A stretch of 27,079 bases of DNA from Wenzhouxiangella sp. (GTDB lineage: Bacteria; Pseudomonadota; Gammaproteobacteria; Xanthomonadales; Wenzhouxiangellaceae). Shown here one piece after another: positions 1 through 7,998 of the stretch (its first letter is position 1; every line of letters starts with the position of its first letter). Where the stretch lies: NCBI GenBank assembly GCA_007123575.1, contig SKKV01000136.1:1-27079 (forward strand), in the 5' to 3' direction. The translations under genes were made by a program, and so were the position numbers. The notes under the pieces are model-generated. The model made no database searches and was not told the DNA's origin. It saw nothing but the letters and a program-made list of their open reading frames with translations.

Positions 1-782
1 AGCGCCTCGGATTCGCGTTGGGCGGTGATGTCCTCCTTGATCGCGACGTAGTGGGTGATCTTGCCGTTCGGCTGGCGGATGGGTGCAACAACGGCGGCCT
101 CGATGTAGGTGCTGCCATCCTTGCGCGTGTTGACAAACTCCCCGCGCCAGGTTTTACCGTGTTCGAGGGACTCCCATAGTGAGCGATAGGTGGATTCGGG
201 GGTGTTGCCCGTGTTCAGGATCGAGGGGTTCTGGCCGATGATTTCATCGCGCTCGTAGCCGCTGCTCTGGATGAACGCATCGTTGACATACTCAATCGTG
301 GGGCGGGTATCGGTAATGACGATGCTGGCCGGGCTTTGCTCGACCACCATGGCCAGTTTTCGCAGCTGCTGCTCGGCGGCGAGCCGACCAGAACGCTCCG
401 TGCTTTCACGCTGGGCGCGCTCGATGGCGTTGGGCAGGCGAAGCAGGTTGTCTTTAAGTACAAAGTCATCAAGCCCCTGGTGCAGCAGACCAGCGGCCAT
501 GCGCTCGTTGACCGTGCCCGAAACCAGGATGATGGGGGTTCCTTCGGCTCGGGCCTTGATCAGAGTCAGGGCCCGGCTGTAATACAGGCCTGGAATTTCG
601 TAGTCGTAAAGAATGACGTCCCATGGATACGCGAGCGCTTCCTCCAGGGCTTCCAGATGATCAACTCTTCGGCACCTGAAGTGAATGCCATTCAACTTTA
701 GCTGACGCTGAATCAGCAGGTAGTCGGCTTCGCTGTCTTCGACGACCAGCAAGCGGGTTACTTGGTTTTGGTCAGCACTCAT
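1..782 (-). CDS. REC-PAS signalling protein, C-terminus outside window
   Basis: The reading frame is open from an ATG at 782 to the window edge, giving 260 codons with no stop. Residues 10-125 form a response-regulator receiver domain: acidic pair E15/D16, probable phosphoacceptor D60, Ser88 and Lys110, followed by a KDNLLRL stretch typical of receivers fused to sensor or output modules. After a short helical linker, residues 145-255 form a PAS/PAC sensor domain ending in the usual HYVAIKEDIT segment. It lacks the photoactive Cys of LOV domains, so a flavin photosensor is unlikely. The missing C-terminus could be a histidine kinase, GGDEF/EAL or further PAS modules; the sequence here cannot say. 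The start overlaps the upstream response regulator by 11 bp, so the two are probably translationally coupled in one operon with the kinase at 1209-2270. Confidence 0.85.
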   Translation of the reverse strand, partial: MSADQNQVTRLLVVEDSEADYLLIQRQLKLNGIHFRCRRVDHLEALEEALAYPWDVILYDYEIPGLYYSRALTLIKARAEGTPIILVSGTVNERMAAGLLHQGLDDFVLKDNLLRLPNAIERAQRESTERSGRLAAEQQLRKLAMVVEQSPASIVITDTRPTIEYVNDAFIQSSGYERDEIIGQNPSILNTGNTPESTYRSLWESLEHGKTWRGEFVNTRKDGSTYIEAAVVAPIRQPNGKITHYVAIKEDITAQRESEA

Positions 783-1212
783 CCGGCGGCTCGTTGGTGG
801 CAACCCAGTACAGGCCCAGGCGGGCGACGGTATCAACACGGGCGTGAAAATCAACGGGCTTTCGAACGAAGCTGTTGACGCCTGCTTCATAGGCCCGTTG
901 ACGGTCGGTCTTTTCGTCCGAAGACGTCAGAATGACGACAGGAATACGACGAGTTCGGGAATCAGCGCGCAATTTTTGCAGGACCTCAAGGCCTGACAGC
1001 CGTGGCAGACCGATATCCAGCAACACAACCATGGGCAGATCAGCGCCAGCCTGATCTGCGAATTCGCCCTGCCTGAACAGGTAATCAAGCGCCTGCTGCC
1101 CATCGCGGGCCACGTCGATGGGGTTGGCCAGCCCGGCTTTGCGCAATGCCCGCAGAGTCAGCATTTCATCCTGAGGGTTGTCTTCAACCAGCAGGATCGT
1201 CTGCTGGCTCAT
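772..1212 (-). CDS. Single-domain response regulator (CheY/Rcp1-like)
   Basis: This 146-residue protein is one receiver domain with no DNA-binding or enzymatic output. Visible active-site residues are D11, phosphoacceptor D66 in LLDIGLP, T96 in VILTSSDE and K118 in the RKP motif. The longer loop before D66 and the NPQDEMLTLRALRK start resemble the Rcp1 group of regulators that partner phytochrome-like histidine kinases. Its ATG overlaps the kinase stop codon as ATGA, and its end overlaps the start of the downstream REC-PAS gene. This makes it the likely direct phosphoryl acceptor of that kinase, either relaying to another protein or acting by protein-protein contact. Family assignment is firm; the partner assignment is inferred from gene order. 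Confidence 0.92.
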   Translation of the reverse strand: MSQQTILLVEDNPQDEMLTLRALRKAGLANPIDVARDGQQALDYLFRQGEFADQAGADLPMVVLLDIGLPRLSGLEVLQKLRADSRTRRIPVVILTSSDEKTDRQRAYEAGVNSFVRKPVDFHARVDTVARLGLYWVATNEPPDEC

Positions 1213-2270
1213 CGATCAGTACCTCGCGCGGTTTTCCCGGGCAGCATGAACTTGAAGCGGGCACCTTTGCCGGGGCAACCGCTGGCTTCAATATACCCGC
1301 CGTGACGCTGAATGATGCGCTGAACCGTGGCCAGGCCAATGCCGGTGCCAGGAAATTCGTCCTGGCGATGCAGGCGTTGAAAGGCCTTGAACAGCTTGTC
1401 GGCATGGGCCATGTCGAAGCCCGCGCCATTGTCCTCGATGCAGATCGCCGGTTCGCCTTCGATTTCGTCAGCGTGAATGCGGATTTCAGCCTTGTCCGCA
1501 TGGCTGGTGTATTTCCAGGCGTTCTCCACCAGGTTGCTCATTGCCGCCTCCATGGTTGGCGGATCGGCGCAGACAATAAGATCAGGTTCGATTTCGACGC
1601 TAACCTGGCGTTCGGGGTCGGCCTGACGCAGACGCTCGATCTGTTGCCTGGCCATGTCGCTCAGATTAACCGGTTCGCGCGCCAGGACGCCGCGATTGCT
1701 GCGTGACAACACCAGGATGCCGTCGATCAGCTCGTTCATCTTGCCACTGGCCAGCACGATTTGCTCAAGATACTGGCGGGCTTGGTCATCAAGCTGGTCG
1801 CTGCAATCCTCAACCAGCGCCTCGGAGAAGCCAGACAGGGCGCGCAATGGGGCGCGCAGGTCGTGGGAGACGGCATAGGCGAAGGCATCCAGCGCGCGAT
1901 TGGCACTTTCCAGCTCTGTCGTGCGCTCGGCCACGCGTACTTCGAGCTGCGCATGCACCTGCTCGCTGTGGGCACGGAACTCCGCAGCTTTTTGCTGGCG
2001 GGCGCGGCGATCCATTTCGGCGGCCAGTTTGATCCGGTAAATGAGTCTGGCCACCAAAAAATACAGCAGGCCGGCAGTAATCAACACAAAGGCCCAGCCC
2101 TTGACAATGCTGGCTTGGACCAGACGATCGGGGTCATGGATGATCAGAAACAGGGCCCTGTCGGAAAAAACGATCCACAGGGAGGCAAACCCGGCATAGG
2201 CCAGTACGATCCGCACGGCCGCCTGGCTGGCGGCCTGCCGAACGGAGTGCTTCCTGTCGTTGCCGCCCAT
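1209..2270 (-). CDS. Membrane-bound sensor histidine kinase
   Basis: The 353-residue kinase has two hydrophobic segments (about residues 18-36 and 57-78) enclosing a short loop, a coiled-coil linker to about residue 125, then a HisKA domain with phosphorylated His136 in the SHDLRAPLR H-box. The HATPase domain shows the N-box around N250 (NLVENAWKYT), G1 box DNGAGF (280-285) and G2 box GTGIGL (308-313). It has no large extracytoplasmic sensor domain, so the stimulus is probably membrane-derived or the membrane segments mainly anchor it. The frame is open for many codons upstream, but residues before the ATG at 2270 look like translated noncoding DNA and that longer start would lie beyond the promoter at 2298-2326. 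It is first in a three-gene operon with a receiver and a REC-PAS protein. Confidence 0.9.
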   Translation of the reverse strand: MGGNDRKHSVRQAASQAAVRIVLAYAGFASLWIVFSDRALFLIIHDPDRLVQASIVKGWAFVLITAGLLYFLVARLIYRIKLAAEMDRRARQQKAAEFRAHSEQVHAQLEVRVAERTTELESANRALDAFAYAVSHDLRAPLRALSGFSEALVEDCSDQLDDQARQYLEQIVLASGKMNELIDGILVLSRSNRGVLAREPVNLSDMARQQIERLRQADPERQVSVEIEPDLIVCADPPTMEAAMSNLVENAWKYTSHADKAEIRIHADEIEGEPAICIEDNGAGFDMAHADKLFKAFQRLHRQDEFPGTGIGLATVQRIIQRHGGYIEASGCPGKGARFKFMLPGKTARGTDR

Positions 2271-2297
2271 AGCTTCGGTCCCCGATGGACTGGTGGG

Positions 2298-2326
2298 ATT
2301 ACAATGCTTTTGGGAGATTAGGTCAA
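2298..2326 (-). promoter_or_regulatory. Sigma70-type promoter for the histidine-kinase operon
   Basis: Read on the minus strand, TTGACC (2326-2321) and TGTAAT (2303-2298) are separated by exactly 17 bases, a good match to the -35/-10 consensus. Transcription would start near 2291, leaving a leader of about 20 bases before the ATG at 2270, with a GGGGA stretch as a possible ribosome binding site. This placement supports the short kinase start over the long open frame. It is the best promoter match I see in the window. Confidence 0.6.
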
Positions 2327-2467
2327 CGTGGACCGACTTTGCAAGCCTGCGTCGGCGGTCCAGGTCTCGCGAGCATTGCGGCCAGGCGTTGGCGGCGGAC
2401 ATCGACCACAGTGACGAGCCGCCGCCATCGTGGTAGCGTGAGTTATCCCCGTCCAACCGAAATATCC

Positions 2468-4138
2468 ATGAACGACAACAACTCCGGTCTTCCCAACCCT
2501 CTCGCTGAAACCCATCGGGTCGAAAACCAGCCGCCGCCGTTGATTGATTACAACGCCTATGCTGCCGATCCTGCGCTGAAAGCGGCCGTCGAGCGTGCTG
2601 GGCTGGACGAAAAAACAGCAGACCTGCACGGTTTCGGTGCGCGCGCCGGCAGTGCTGAGATGATCGAGTTGGGGGCGGCAGCCAATGCCAACCCGCCGGA
2701 ACTGTGGACCCATGATCGTTACGGCCACCGTATTGACGAGGTGCGGTTTCATCCAGCCTATCACCAGCTGATGCGCTATGCCGTCGAGCAAGGCCTGCAT
2801 GCCAGTCCCTGGACTGATCAAGGTCCGGGCGCGCAAACGGTTCGGGCCGCACGCTACTACCTGCATACCCAGGTGGAAGCGGCCCACGGTTGTCCGATCA
2901 CCATGACCTATGCCGCCATACCGGCATTGCGCCACCAGCCGGATCTGCTTGAACGCTTCGGCGGTCGGATCACGGCGCGCGTTTACGATTCGCGCAATGT
3001 ACCGGAAAGAGACAAGGCCGGGCTGACGGTGGGCATGGCCATGACCGAAAAGCAGGGCGGGTCGGATGTCCGGCGTAACAGCACCCGGGCGTACCCGGTG
3101 GGCCAGCCCGGTCCGGGCCAGGCTTATGAACTGGTCGGTCACAAGTGGTTCGTGTCGGCCCCGATGTGTGATCTCTTCCTGGTCCTGGCCCAGTCCGAGG
3201 GCGGCCTGTCGTGTTTCCTGCTGCCGCGCTGGCGGCCCGATGGCAGCAAGAACCCACTGCAGATTCAGCAGCTCAAACGCAAGATGGGCAACGTCGCCAA
3301 TGCTTCCTGCGAGACCGAGCTGCGCGGCGCGCTGGCCTGGAGGGTGGGCGAGGAGGGCCGGGGCGTTCGCACCATCATCGAGATGGTGGCCGCAACTCGC
3401 TACGACTGCATGATTGGCTCGGCCGCCGGCATGCGCCAGGCCCTGGTCCAGGCCATTCATCACTGCCGCCATCGCCAGGCCTTTGGTGCCCGGCTGGTCG
3501 AGCAGCCGCTGATGCAGAACCTGCTGGCTGACCTGGCCCTGGAAAGTGAGGCCGCGATGACCCTGGCGCTTCGCGTCGCCCAGGCACTGGATAAGCCCGA
3601 CCAGGAGCACGAGCGCCTGCTGGCCCGTCTGGCCACGCCGGTGGGCAAATACTGGATTTGCAAGCGAACGCCCAACCATGCTTACGAGGCGATGGAGGTG
3701 ATCGGCGGTACCGGGGTGATGGAAAGCCATGTCATGGCCAGATTGTTCCGCGAATCTCCGGTTAATGCGATCTGGGAGGGCAGCGGCAATGTCCAGTGCC
3801 TGGATATGCTGCGCGCCATGGCCCGCGAGCCCGAGGTTACCGAAGCCTGGTTTGCCGAGCTGGACCGGGCTGCTGGCGGCAATCGCCTGCTTGATGATCA
3901 TGTCAAAGCCCTGAAACGCGATCTGGCCAACACCGAAGCGATGGACTACCGCGCTCGCGACCTGGCCGACCGGATGGCGCTTTCGATGCAGGCTGCCCTG
4001 CTGATCCAGCATGCCCCCGCAACCGTGGCAGATGCCTTCTGCGCCAGCCGCCTGGCCAGCACCCCCACCCACAACTACGGCACCCTTCCACGCCAGCTCG
4101 ACTGCAAAGCCATCATCACCCGCGCTTTTGCCAGTTGA
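2468..4138 (+). CDS. aidB: AidB-type acyl-CoA dehydrogenase family protein
   Basis: This 556-residue flavoprotein closely matches E. coli AidB (about 541 residues) along its length. Shared stretches include NPPELW, DEVRFHPA, CPITMT, MTEKQGGSD (192-200), GHKWF, GGLSCF, CKRTPN and the IWEGSGN motif around E437 near the flavin/active site. AidB is an alkylation-response protein of the acyl-CoA dehydrogenase superfamily that binds FAD and DNA; its physiological substrate is unsettled. The frame is open upstream to about 2285, but the ATG at 2468 gives family length and the upstream residues do not match. I see no Ada-box-like sequence in the 197-base divergent region shared with the histidine kinase, so Ada control is not evident. 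A hairpin follows the stop. Confidence 0.92.
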   Translation: MNDNNSGLPNPLAETHRVENQPPPLIDYNAYAADPALKAAVERAGLDEKTADLHGFGARAGSAEMIELGAAANANPPELWTHDRYGHRIDEVRFHPAYHQLMRYAVEQGLHASPWTDQGPGAQTVRAARYYLHTQVEAAHGCPITMTYAAIPALRHQPDLLERFGGRITARVYDSRNVPERDKAGLTVGMAMTEKQGGSDVRRNSTRAYPVGQPGPGQAYELVGHKWFVSAPMCDLFLVLAQSEGGLSCFLLPRWRPDGSKNPLQIQQLKRKMGNVANASCETELRGALAWRVGEEGRGVRTIIEMVAATRYDCMIGSAAGMRQALVQAIHHCRHRQAFGARLVEQPLMQNLLADLALESEAAMTLALRVAQALDKPDQEHERLLARLATPVGKYWICKRTPNHAYEAMEVIGGTGVMESHVMARLFRESPVNAIWEGSGNVQCLDMLRAMAREPEVTEAWFAELDRAAGGNRLLDDHVKALKRDLANTEAMDYRARDLADRMALSMQAALLIQHAPATVADAFCASRLASTPTHNYGTLPRQLDCKAIITRAFAS

Positions 4139-4168
4139 TCTTTTCAGTTAACGGCGAAAAGAGGTTGG

Positions 4169-4249
4169 AACCACCGTAAACACCGAAGACACCAAAAAAG
4201 CAAACCTCAATTCGGTGCTTTCGGTGTCTTCGGTGGTTTAAAGATTTTT
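4169..4249. repeat. Imperfect 28-bp inverted repeat built from a 9-nt unit; possible terminator
   Basis: The left arm (4169-4196) and right arm (4211-4238) pair at 23 of 28 positions around a 14-base loop. The right arm is itself three consecutive 9-base units of the form TTCGGTGNN (TTCGGTGCT, TTCGGTGTC, TTCGGTGGT). A run of six T at 4244-4249 follows on the plus strand, so the structure could terminate aidB transcription. It fills most of the 121 bases between the convergent aidB and nqrM genes and could also end the nqr transcript. The internal periodicity suggests a dispersed repeat rather than an ordinary terminator. Confidence 0.75.
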
Positions 4250-4259
4250 TGTTCGAGAA

Positions 4260-4439
4260 CTAACGCGGTGTGCTTTTCGAGCAGGGATCGCCGGGTTTGC
4301 GGCCGCAGGGGCAGCCGGCTTTGCTACCCAGGCCGCCGCAGGAGCCGGAAATGGGCTTGCGCCCCATGATCACCCCAATGGCCATGGCCGTGACCACGAG
4401 CAGCATCAGGATGGCGGCAAGGATAATGGTGGTAAGCAT
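4260..4439 (-). CDS. nqrM: NqrM, (Na+)-NQR maturation factor
   Basis: This 59-residue protein has one N-terminal transmembrane segment (about residues 4-25), then a short cytoplasmic tail with GRKPISGSCGG and four cysteines (C34, C43, C45, C53). The topology and Cys set match NqrM (DUF539), which is needed to deliver iron for the Cys-ligated centre between NqrD and NqrE. It is the last gene of the nqr operon, starting one base after the apbE stop (TGA-C-ATG). A longer frame overlapping this stretch runs into apbE in another phase and is not coding. The small size and operon position agree with the family. Confidence 0.92.
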   Translation of the reverse strand: MLTTIILAAILMLLVVTAMAIGVIMGRKPISGSCGGLGSKAGCPCGRKPGDPCSKSTPR

Positions 4440-4440
4440 G

Positions 4441-5460
4441 TCAGTCTGATTCCATTTCCAGGTACGGGGCGAATCGATCAGTGTAGCGTTCAACCAGCTC
4501 GCCGTCGATTTCGAGAATCCAGAGGACGGCCAGTTCTTGTTCGACCGCAATGCGGTAGGCGTGTTCCGGCTCGGGCACGCCCAGCGCCGTGGCCCAGGCA
4601 TCGGCCCAAGTGGCATTGTCGGCGATGACCGTGATTGAGACGGCATGGTGGTCGACCGGATAGCCGCTGCGAGGATCGATGGTGTGGGAAAAACGCTGGC
4701 CGTCGGACTCGAAAAACTGGCGGTAGGTGCCCGAGGTGACGATCGCCGCGGTGCCGGGCTCGATGATCTGGTGGATCTCCCGGGTGCCGGGCACGGGCCG
4801 CTCGATCGCGATCCGCCAGGGGCCATCCAGGCGCTGGCCATGGCTGCGGATATCGCCGCCGATGTCGACCAGGAAATTATCGATGCCGTGGCCCAGCAGC
4901 AGCTCGGCGACCACGTCCACGCCCCAGCCCTTGGCAATCGAAGAAAAATCCAGGTAGAGCCCGCCGGGCTGGACCAGTCGGCGGCGCTGGCCATCGAAAT
5001 CCAGGCGCTGGTAGCCAACTTGCGCCAGGGCTTGTCCAATATCTTCGTCACTGGGCACGGCATCGCGCCGGTGGGGTGGGCCGAAGCCCCAGAGGTTGAC
5101 CAGTGGGCCAACCGTGGGGTCAAAGGCACCGTCGGTCAGCTCGGCCACTTCCAGCGCCATCTCGAGCACGATGGCAAAGCTTTCCGACACTGTCATCTCG
5201 CCGCCGGCCCGCAGACGGTTGAAGCGGCTGATGTCGGAATCTTCCTGCCAGGTGCTCATTTCGTCGTTGACCTGCTGGAGCACCGCCTCGATCTCGCTTC
5301 GAAGCTGGGCTACGGACGGGTCTGACGGTGGCGCGGCCAGGCGCACCGTCCAGGTGGTGCCCATGGTGTGGCCGCTGAGTACGATCGGGTCCTGCGGCAC
5401 CCTGCTGCAGGCCGTGACCAGCAGCAGGATGAGCACCGGCAGGGCGGTGCGGGCGAGCAT
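4441..5460 (-). CDS. apbE: FAD:protein FMN transferase, lipoprotein
   Basis: ApbE uses FAD to attach FMN through a phosphoester bond to threonines of target proteins such as NqrB and NqrC. The 339-residue product has a lipoprotein signal with lipobox VTAC (Cys18), so it is probably tethered on the periplasmic face. Conserved family stretches are HTMGTTW (31-37), GAFDPTVGPLVNLWGFG (111-127), DFSSIAKGWGVD with Lys177, VDIGGDI, SHTIDPRSGYPV and WADAWATAL (D287 and T291, metal-binding positions). The ATG at 5460 gives the complete signal peptide; the frame's extension further upstream lies inside nqrF. It starts two bases after the nqrF stop. Both targets in the operon, SGATP in NqrB and SGATIT in NqrC, keep the acceptor threonine. 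Confidence 0.95.
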   Translation of the reverse strand: MLARTALPVLILLLVTACSRVPQDPIVLSGHTMGTTWTVRLAAPPSDPSVAQLRSEIEAVLQQVNDEMSTWQEDSDISRFNRLRAGGEMTVSESFAIVLEMALEVAELTDGAFDPTVGPLVNLWGFGPPHRRDAVPSDEDIGQALAQVGYQRLDFDGQRRRLVQPGGLYLDFSSIAKGWGVDVVAELLLGHGIDNFLVDIGGDIRSHGQRLDGPWRIAIERPVPGTREIHQIIEPGTAAIVTSGTYRQFFESDGQRFSHTIDPRSGYPVDHHAVSITVIADNATWADAWATALGVPEPEHAYRIAVEQELAVLWILEIDGELVERYTDRFAPYLEMESD

Positions 5461-5462
5461 GA

Positions 5463-6695
5463 TCAGCCGCCGAAGTCGTCGAGCAGGATATTCTCCGGTT
5501 CCACGCCCAAATCGTCGAGCATCTTGAGCACGGCCGAGTTCATCATCGGCGGACCGCACAGGTAGTACTCGCAGTCTTCAGGCGCCGGGTGATCCTTGAG
5601 GTAGTTGTCCAGCGCGACCTGGTGGATGAAGCCGGTATAGCCTTCCCAGTTGTCTTCCGGCAGCGGGTCGGACAGGGCCAGGTGCCAGGTGAAGTTGTCG
5701 AACTTCTCCTGCAGTTCGTTGAATTCCTCGACGTAGAAGGCCTCGCGCAAAGACCGGGCGCCGTACCAGAAGGTGATCTTGCGCTTGGAGTTCAGGCGCA
5801 GCAGCTGGTCGAAAATATGCGAGCGCAGCGGGGCCATGCCGGCGCCGCCACCGATGAATACCATCTCGTTGTCGGTTTCCTTGGCGAAAAATTCGCCAAA
5901 CGGACCAAACACGGTGACTTTGTCGCCCGGCTTGAGGTTGAACAAGAAGGTAGAGGCAATACCCGGCGGCAGATCGGACTTGCCCGGCGGCGGCGTGGCA
6001 ATGCGGATATTGAACTTCAATACGCCCTTTTCTTCCGGGTAGTTGGCCATGGAGTAGGCGCGTACCGTTTCTTCTGCCGTGTTTTTGAGCTTCAAATCGA
6101 ACAGGTTGAAATGGTCCCAGTCTCCCCGGTACTCTTCTTCGATATGGAAGTTTGAGAAGTCTGCCTCGAAGCCGGGAATGGCAAACTGCATGAAGCCGCC
6201 GGCGCGGAACTCGACATCCAGATCTTCAGGCAGGCGCAAGACCAACTCCTTGATGAAGGTGGCGACGTTGTCGTTGGAAATGACCTCGCACTCGATTTTC
6301 TTGACGCCGAAAAATTCCTCCGGCACCTCGATCTTCATGTCCTGCTTGACCGCCACCTGGCAGGACAGGCGCAGGCCCTCGCGGATTTCGCCGCGGGTCA
6401 GCTTCTCGCGCTCGGTCGGCAGGGCTTCGCCGCCGCCTTCGATGACCTTGCAGATGCACTGGCCGCAGGTGCCGCCGCCGCCGCAGGCAGACGACAGGAA
6501 GATGCCGCCGTCGGCCAGGGTGCCGAGCAACTTGCTGCCGGCCGGCGTTTTGATGGCTTTTTCCGGATCGTCGTTGATGTCGATCGTGACCTCTCCGGTA
6601 CTGACCAGGCGGGAACGTGCGACCAGGATGAGGGCGACCATGACCAGCACGGCGCCGACGAACATGATGACCCCGGCGGTAATTTCTACAATCAT
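5463..6695 (-). CDS. nqrF: Na+-translocating NADH:quinone reductase subunit F
   Basis: NqrF is the NADH entry subunit, passing electrons from NADH to FAD and then a 2Fe-2S cluster. The 410-residue product has one N-terminal membrane helix (about 5-26) and a ferredoxin domain with cluster ligands C71, C77, C80 and C112. It then has a ferredoxin-reductase module with the FAD-binding RAYS motif (212-215), the GGGAGMAPLRS nucleotide-binding loop (282-292) and CGPPMM (380-385). Length and order match the V. cholerae protein (about 408 residues). The start overlaps the nqrE stop by one base (TAATG). Confidence 0.97.
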   Translation of the reverse strand: MIVEITAGVIMFVGAVLVMVALILVARSRLVSTGEVTIDINDDPEKAIKTPAGSKLLGTLADGGIFLSSACGGGGTCGQCICKVIEGGGEALPTEREKLTRGEIREGLRLSCQVAVKQDMKIEVPEEFFGVKKIECEVISNDNVATFIKELVLRLPEDLDVEFRAGGFMQFAIPGFEADFSNFHIEEEYRGDWDHFNLFDLKLKNTAEETVRAYSMANYPEEKGVLKFNIRIATPPPGKSDLPPGIASTFLFNLKPGDKVTVFGPFGEFFAKETDNEMVFIGGGAGMAPLRSHIFDQLLRLNSKRKITFWYGARSLREAFYVEEFNELQEKFDNFTWHLALSDPLPEDNWEGYTGFIHQVALDNYLKDHPAPEDCEYYLCGPPMMNSAVLKMLDDLGVEPENILLDDFGG

Positions 6696-7315
6696 TACAG
6701 TTGTACCCCGGCAAATGACATGAAACCCAGTGACATGAGTCCGGTAATCAGAAAGACGATCCCGAGGCCGCGCAGGCCGTGAGGAACATCACTGTATTTG
6801 AGCTTCTCGCGAATGGCGGCCAGCAGCACGATGGCCAGCGCCCAGCCAACACCGCCGCCAAAGCCGAAAACAACGGACTCGCCAAAATCGTAGTTACGCT
6901 CGACCATGAACAGGCTGCCGCCCAGGATGGCGCAGTTGACCGTGATCAGGGGCAGAAACACGCCCAGCGCGTTGTACAGGGCCGGCACGTACTTGTCCAA
7001 CACCATTTCCAGAATCTGCACGGAGGCCGCGATCAGGCCGATGTAGCACATCAGGCCGAGAAAGCGCAGGTCAACCGTTTCCAACGCGGCAATGCCGGTC
7101 CAGGCCAGCGCGCCTTCATCCAGAAAGTTGTGCAGCACCAGGTTGTTGATCGGCACCGTCAGGCTCAAGATGACGACCACGGCAATGCCCAGGCCTAGCG
7201 CGGTTTCGACCTTCTTGGAGATCGCCAGGAAGGTGCACATGCCCAAGAAAAAGGCCAGGGCCAGGTTTTCGACGAAGACCGCCCGGAGAAACAGGCTCAG
7301 ATATTCTTCAAACAT
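6695..7315 (-). CDS. nqrE: Na+-translocating NADH:quinone reductase subunit E
   Basis: NqrE is a six-helix membrane subunit paired with NqrD. The 206-residue protein keeps the two cysteines that, with those of NqrD, hold the intramembrane iron-sulfur centre: C27 in LGMCTFLA and C128 in ITVNCAI. C-terminal stretches SDVPHGLRGLG and LGFMSFAGVQL are nearly identical to characterised NqrE. It is about eight residues longer than V. cholerae NqrE, mainly through a longer loop around residues 62-82. A GGACGGAG ribosome binding site lies upstream, within the 14-base gap after nqrD. Confidence 0.97.
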   Translation of the reverse strand: MFEEYLSLFLRAVFVENLALAFFLGMCTFLAISKKVETALGLGIAVVVILSLTVPINNLVLHNFLDEGALAWTGIAALETVDLRFLGLMCYIGLIAASVQILEMVLDKYVPALYNALGVFLPLITVNCAILGGSLFMVERNYDFGESVVFGFGGGVGWALAIVLLAAIREKLKYSDVPHGLRGLGIVFLITGLMSLGFMSFAGVQL

Positions 7316-7329
7316 GATCTACTCCGTCC

Positions 7330-7998
7330 TCAGAATGCCGGGCTGACGCGGGTGTTGGGACCGATTTCGAATTCTTCGGTCTCAACCTGCTCGACGCGGA
7401 AGGTACGCAGCACCCAGATGAAGCCGGCAATCAGGAAGAATGCGCTCGGCGGCAGCAACATAAGGCCATTGGCCACATACCAGCCGCCTTCGGTGCTCAG
7501 CGGCATGATCTGGTAGCCGAACACGCTGCCCGAGCCGAACAGCTCGCGGCAGAAGCCGACAATGAGCAGCACCACGGAATATCCCAGGGCGTTACCAAAG
7601 CCGTCCACGGCCGAGATCAGCGGCGGATTCTGCATGGCGAAGGCCTCGGCCCGGCCCATGACGATGCAGTTGGTGATGATCAGACCGACGAACACGCTCA
7701 GCTCGCGCGAGAGCTGGAAAGCAAAGGCCTGTAGCACCTGGTCGACTAGAATGACCAGCGCCGTGATGATGGTCATCTGCACGATGATGCGGATGTTCGA
7801 CGGAATGATGTTGCGAATCAGCGAGACGAAAAAGTTGGAGAACGTCATCACGAAGATCACCGCGATGCACATCGTCACCGTCGTGCTCATCTTGGTGGTG
7901 ATCGCCAGCGCCGAGCAGATACCCAGGATCTGCAGGGCAATCGGGTTGTTGGCGAAAATGGGTGCCAGCAGCACCTCGCGTGGCTTTTGCTCGGACAT
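7330..7998 (-). CDS. nqrD: Na+-translocating NADH:quinone reductase subunit D
   Basis: NqrD is an integral membrane subunit of the pump, homologous to NqrE and inverted relative to it. The 222-residue product carries C28 (ILGICSALA) and C111 (ITNCIVMGR), the ligands expected for the shared intramembrane cluster. Several hydrophobic helices follow. Its polar C-terminal tail, after the last helix (RVEQVETEEFEIGPNTR), makes it somewhat longer than the V. cholerae protein (about 210). The ATG overlaps the nqrC stop by one base (TGATG), indicating coupled translation. Confidence 0.97.
   Translation of the reverse strand: MSEQKPREVLLAPIFANNPIALQILGICSALAITTKMSTTVTMCIAVIFVMTFSNFFVSLIRNIIPSNIRIIVQMTIITALVILVDQVLQAFAFQLSRELSVFVGLIITNCIVMGRAEAFAMQNPPLISAVDGFGNALGYSVVLLIVGFCRELFGSGSVFGYQIMPLSTEGGWYVANGLMLLPPSAFFLIAGFIWVLRTFRVEQVETEEFEIGPNTRVSPAF

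Noticed and set aside
1..435. Possible LOV photosensor in the left REC-PAS protein
   Set aside because: The PAS domain reads GQNPSILNTG where a LOV domain would have the flavin-binding Cys, so photochemistry is not supported.
2327..2467. Search for an Ada-box-like site upstream of aidB
   Set aside because: No sequence resembling the E. coli Ada site was found, and no convincing promoter could be named on the plus strand.
2271..2852. In-frame upstream extension of the histidine kinase
   Set aside because: It would cross the promoter at 2298-2326 and the aidB start, and the residues do not resemble a sensor domain.
2318..4072. 584-codon open frame antisense to aidB
   Set aside because: It lacks family-like sequence and lies wholly opposite a clear aidB; long antisense frames are expected in GC-rich codon-biased genes.
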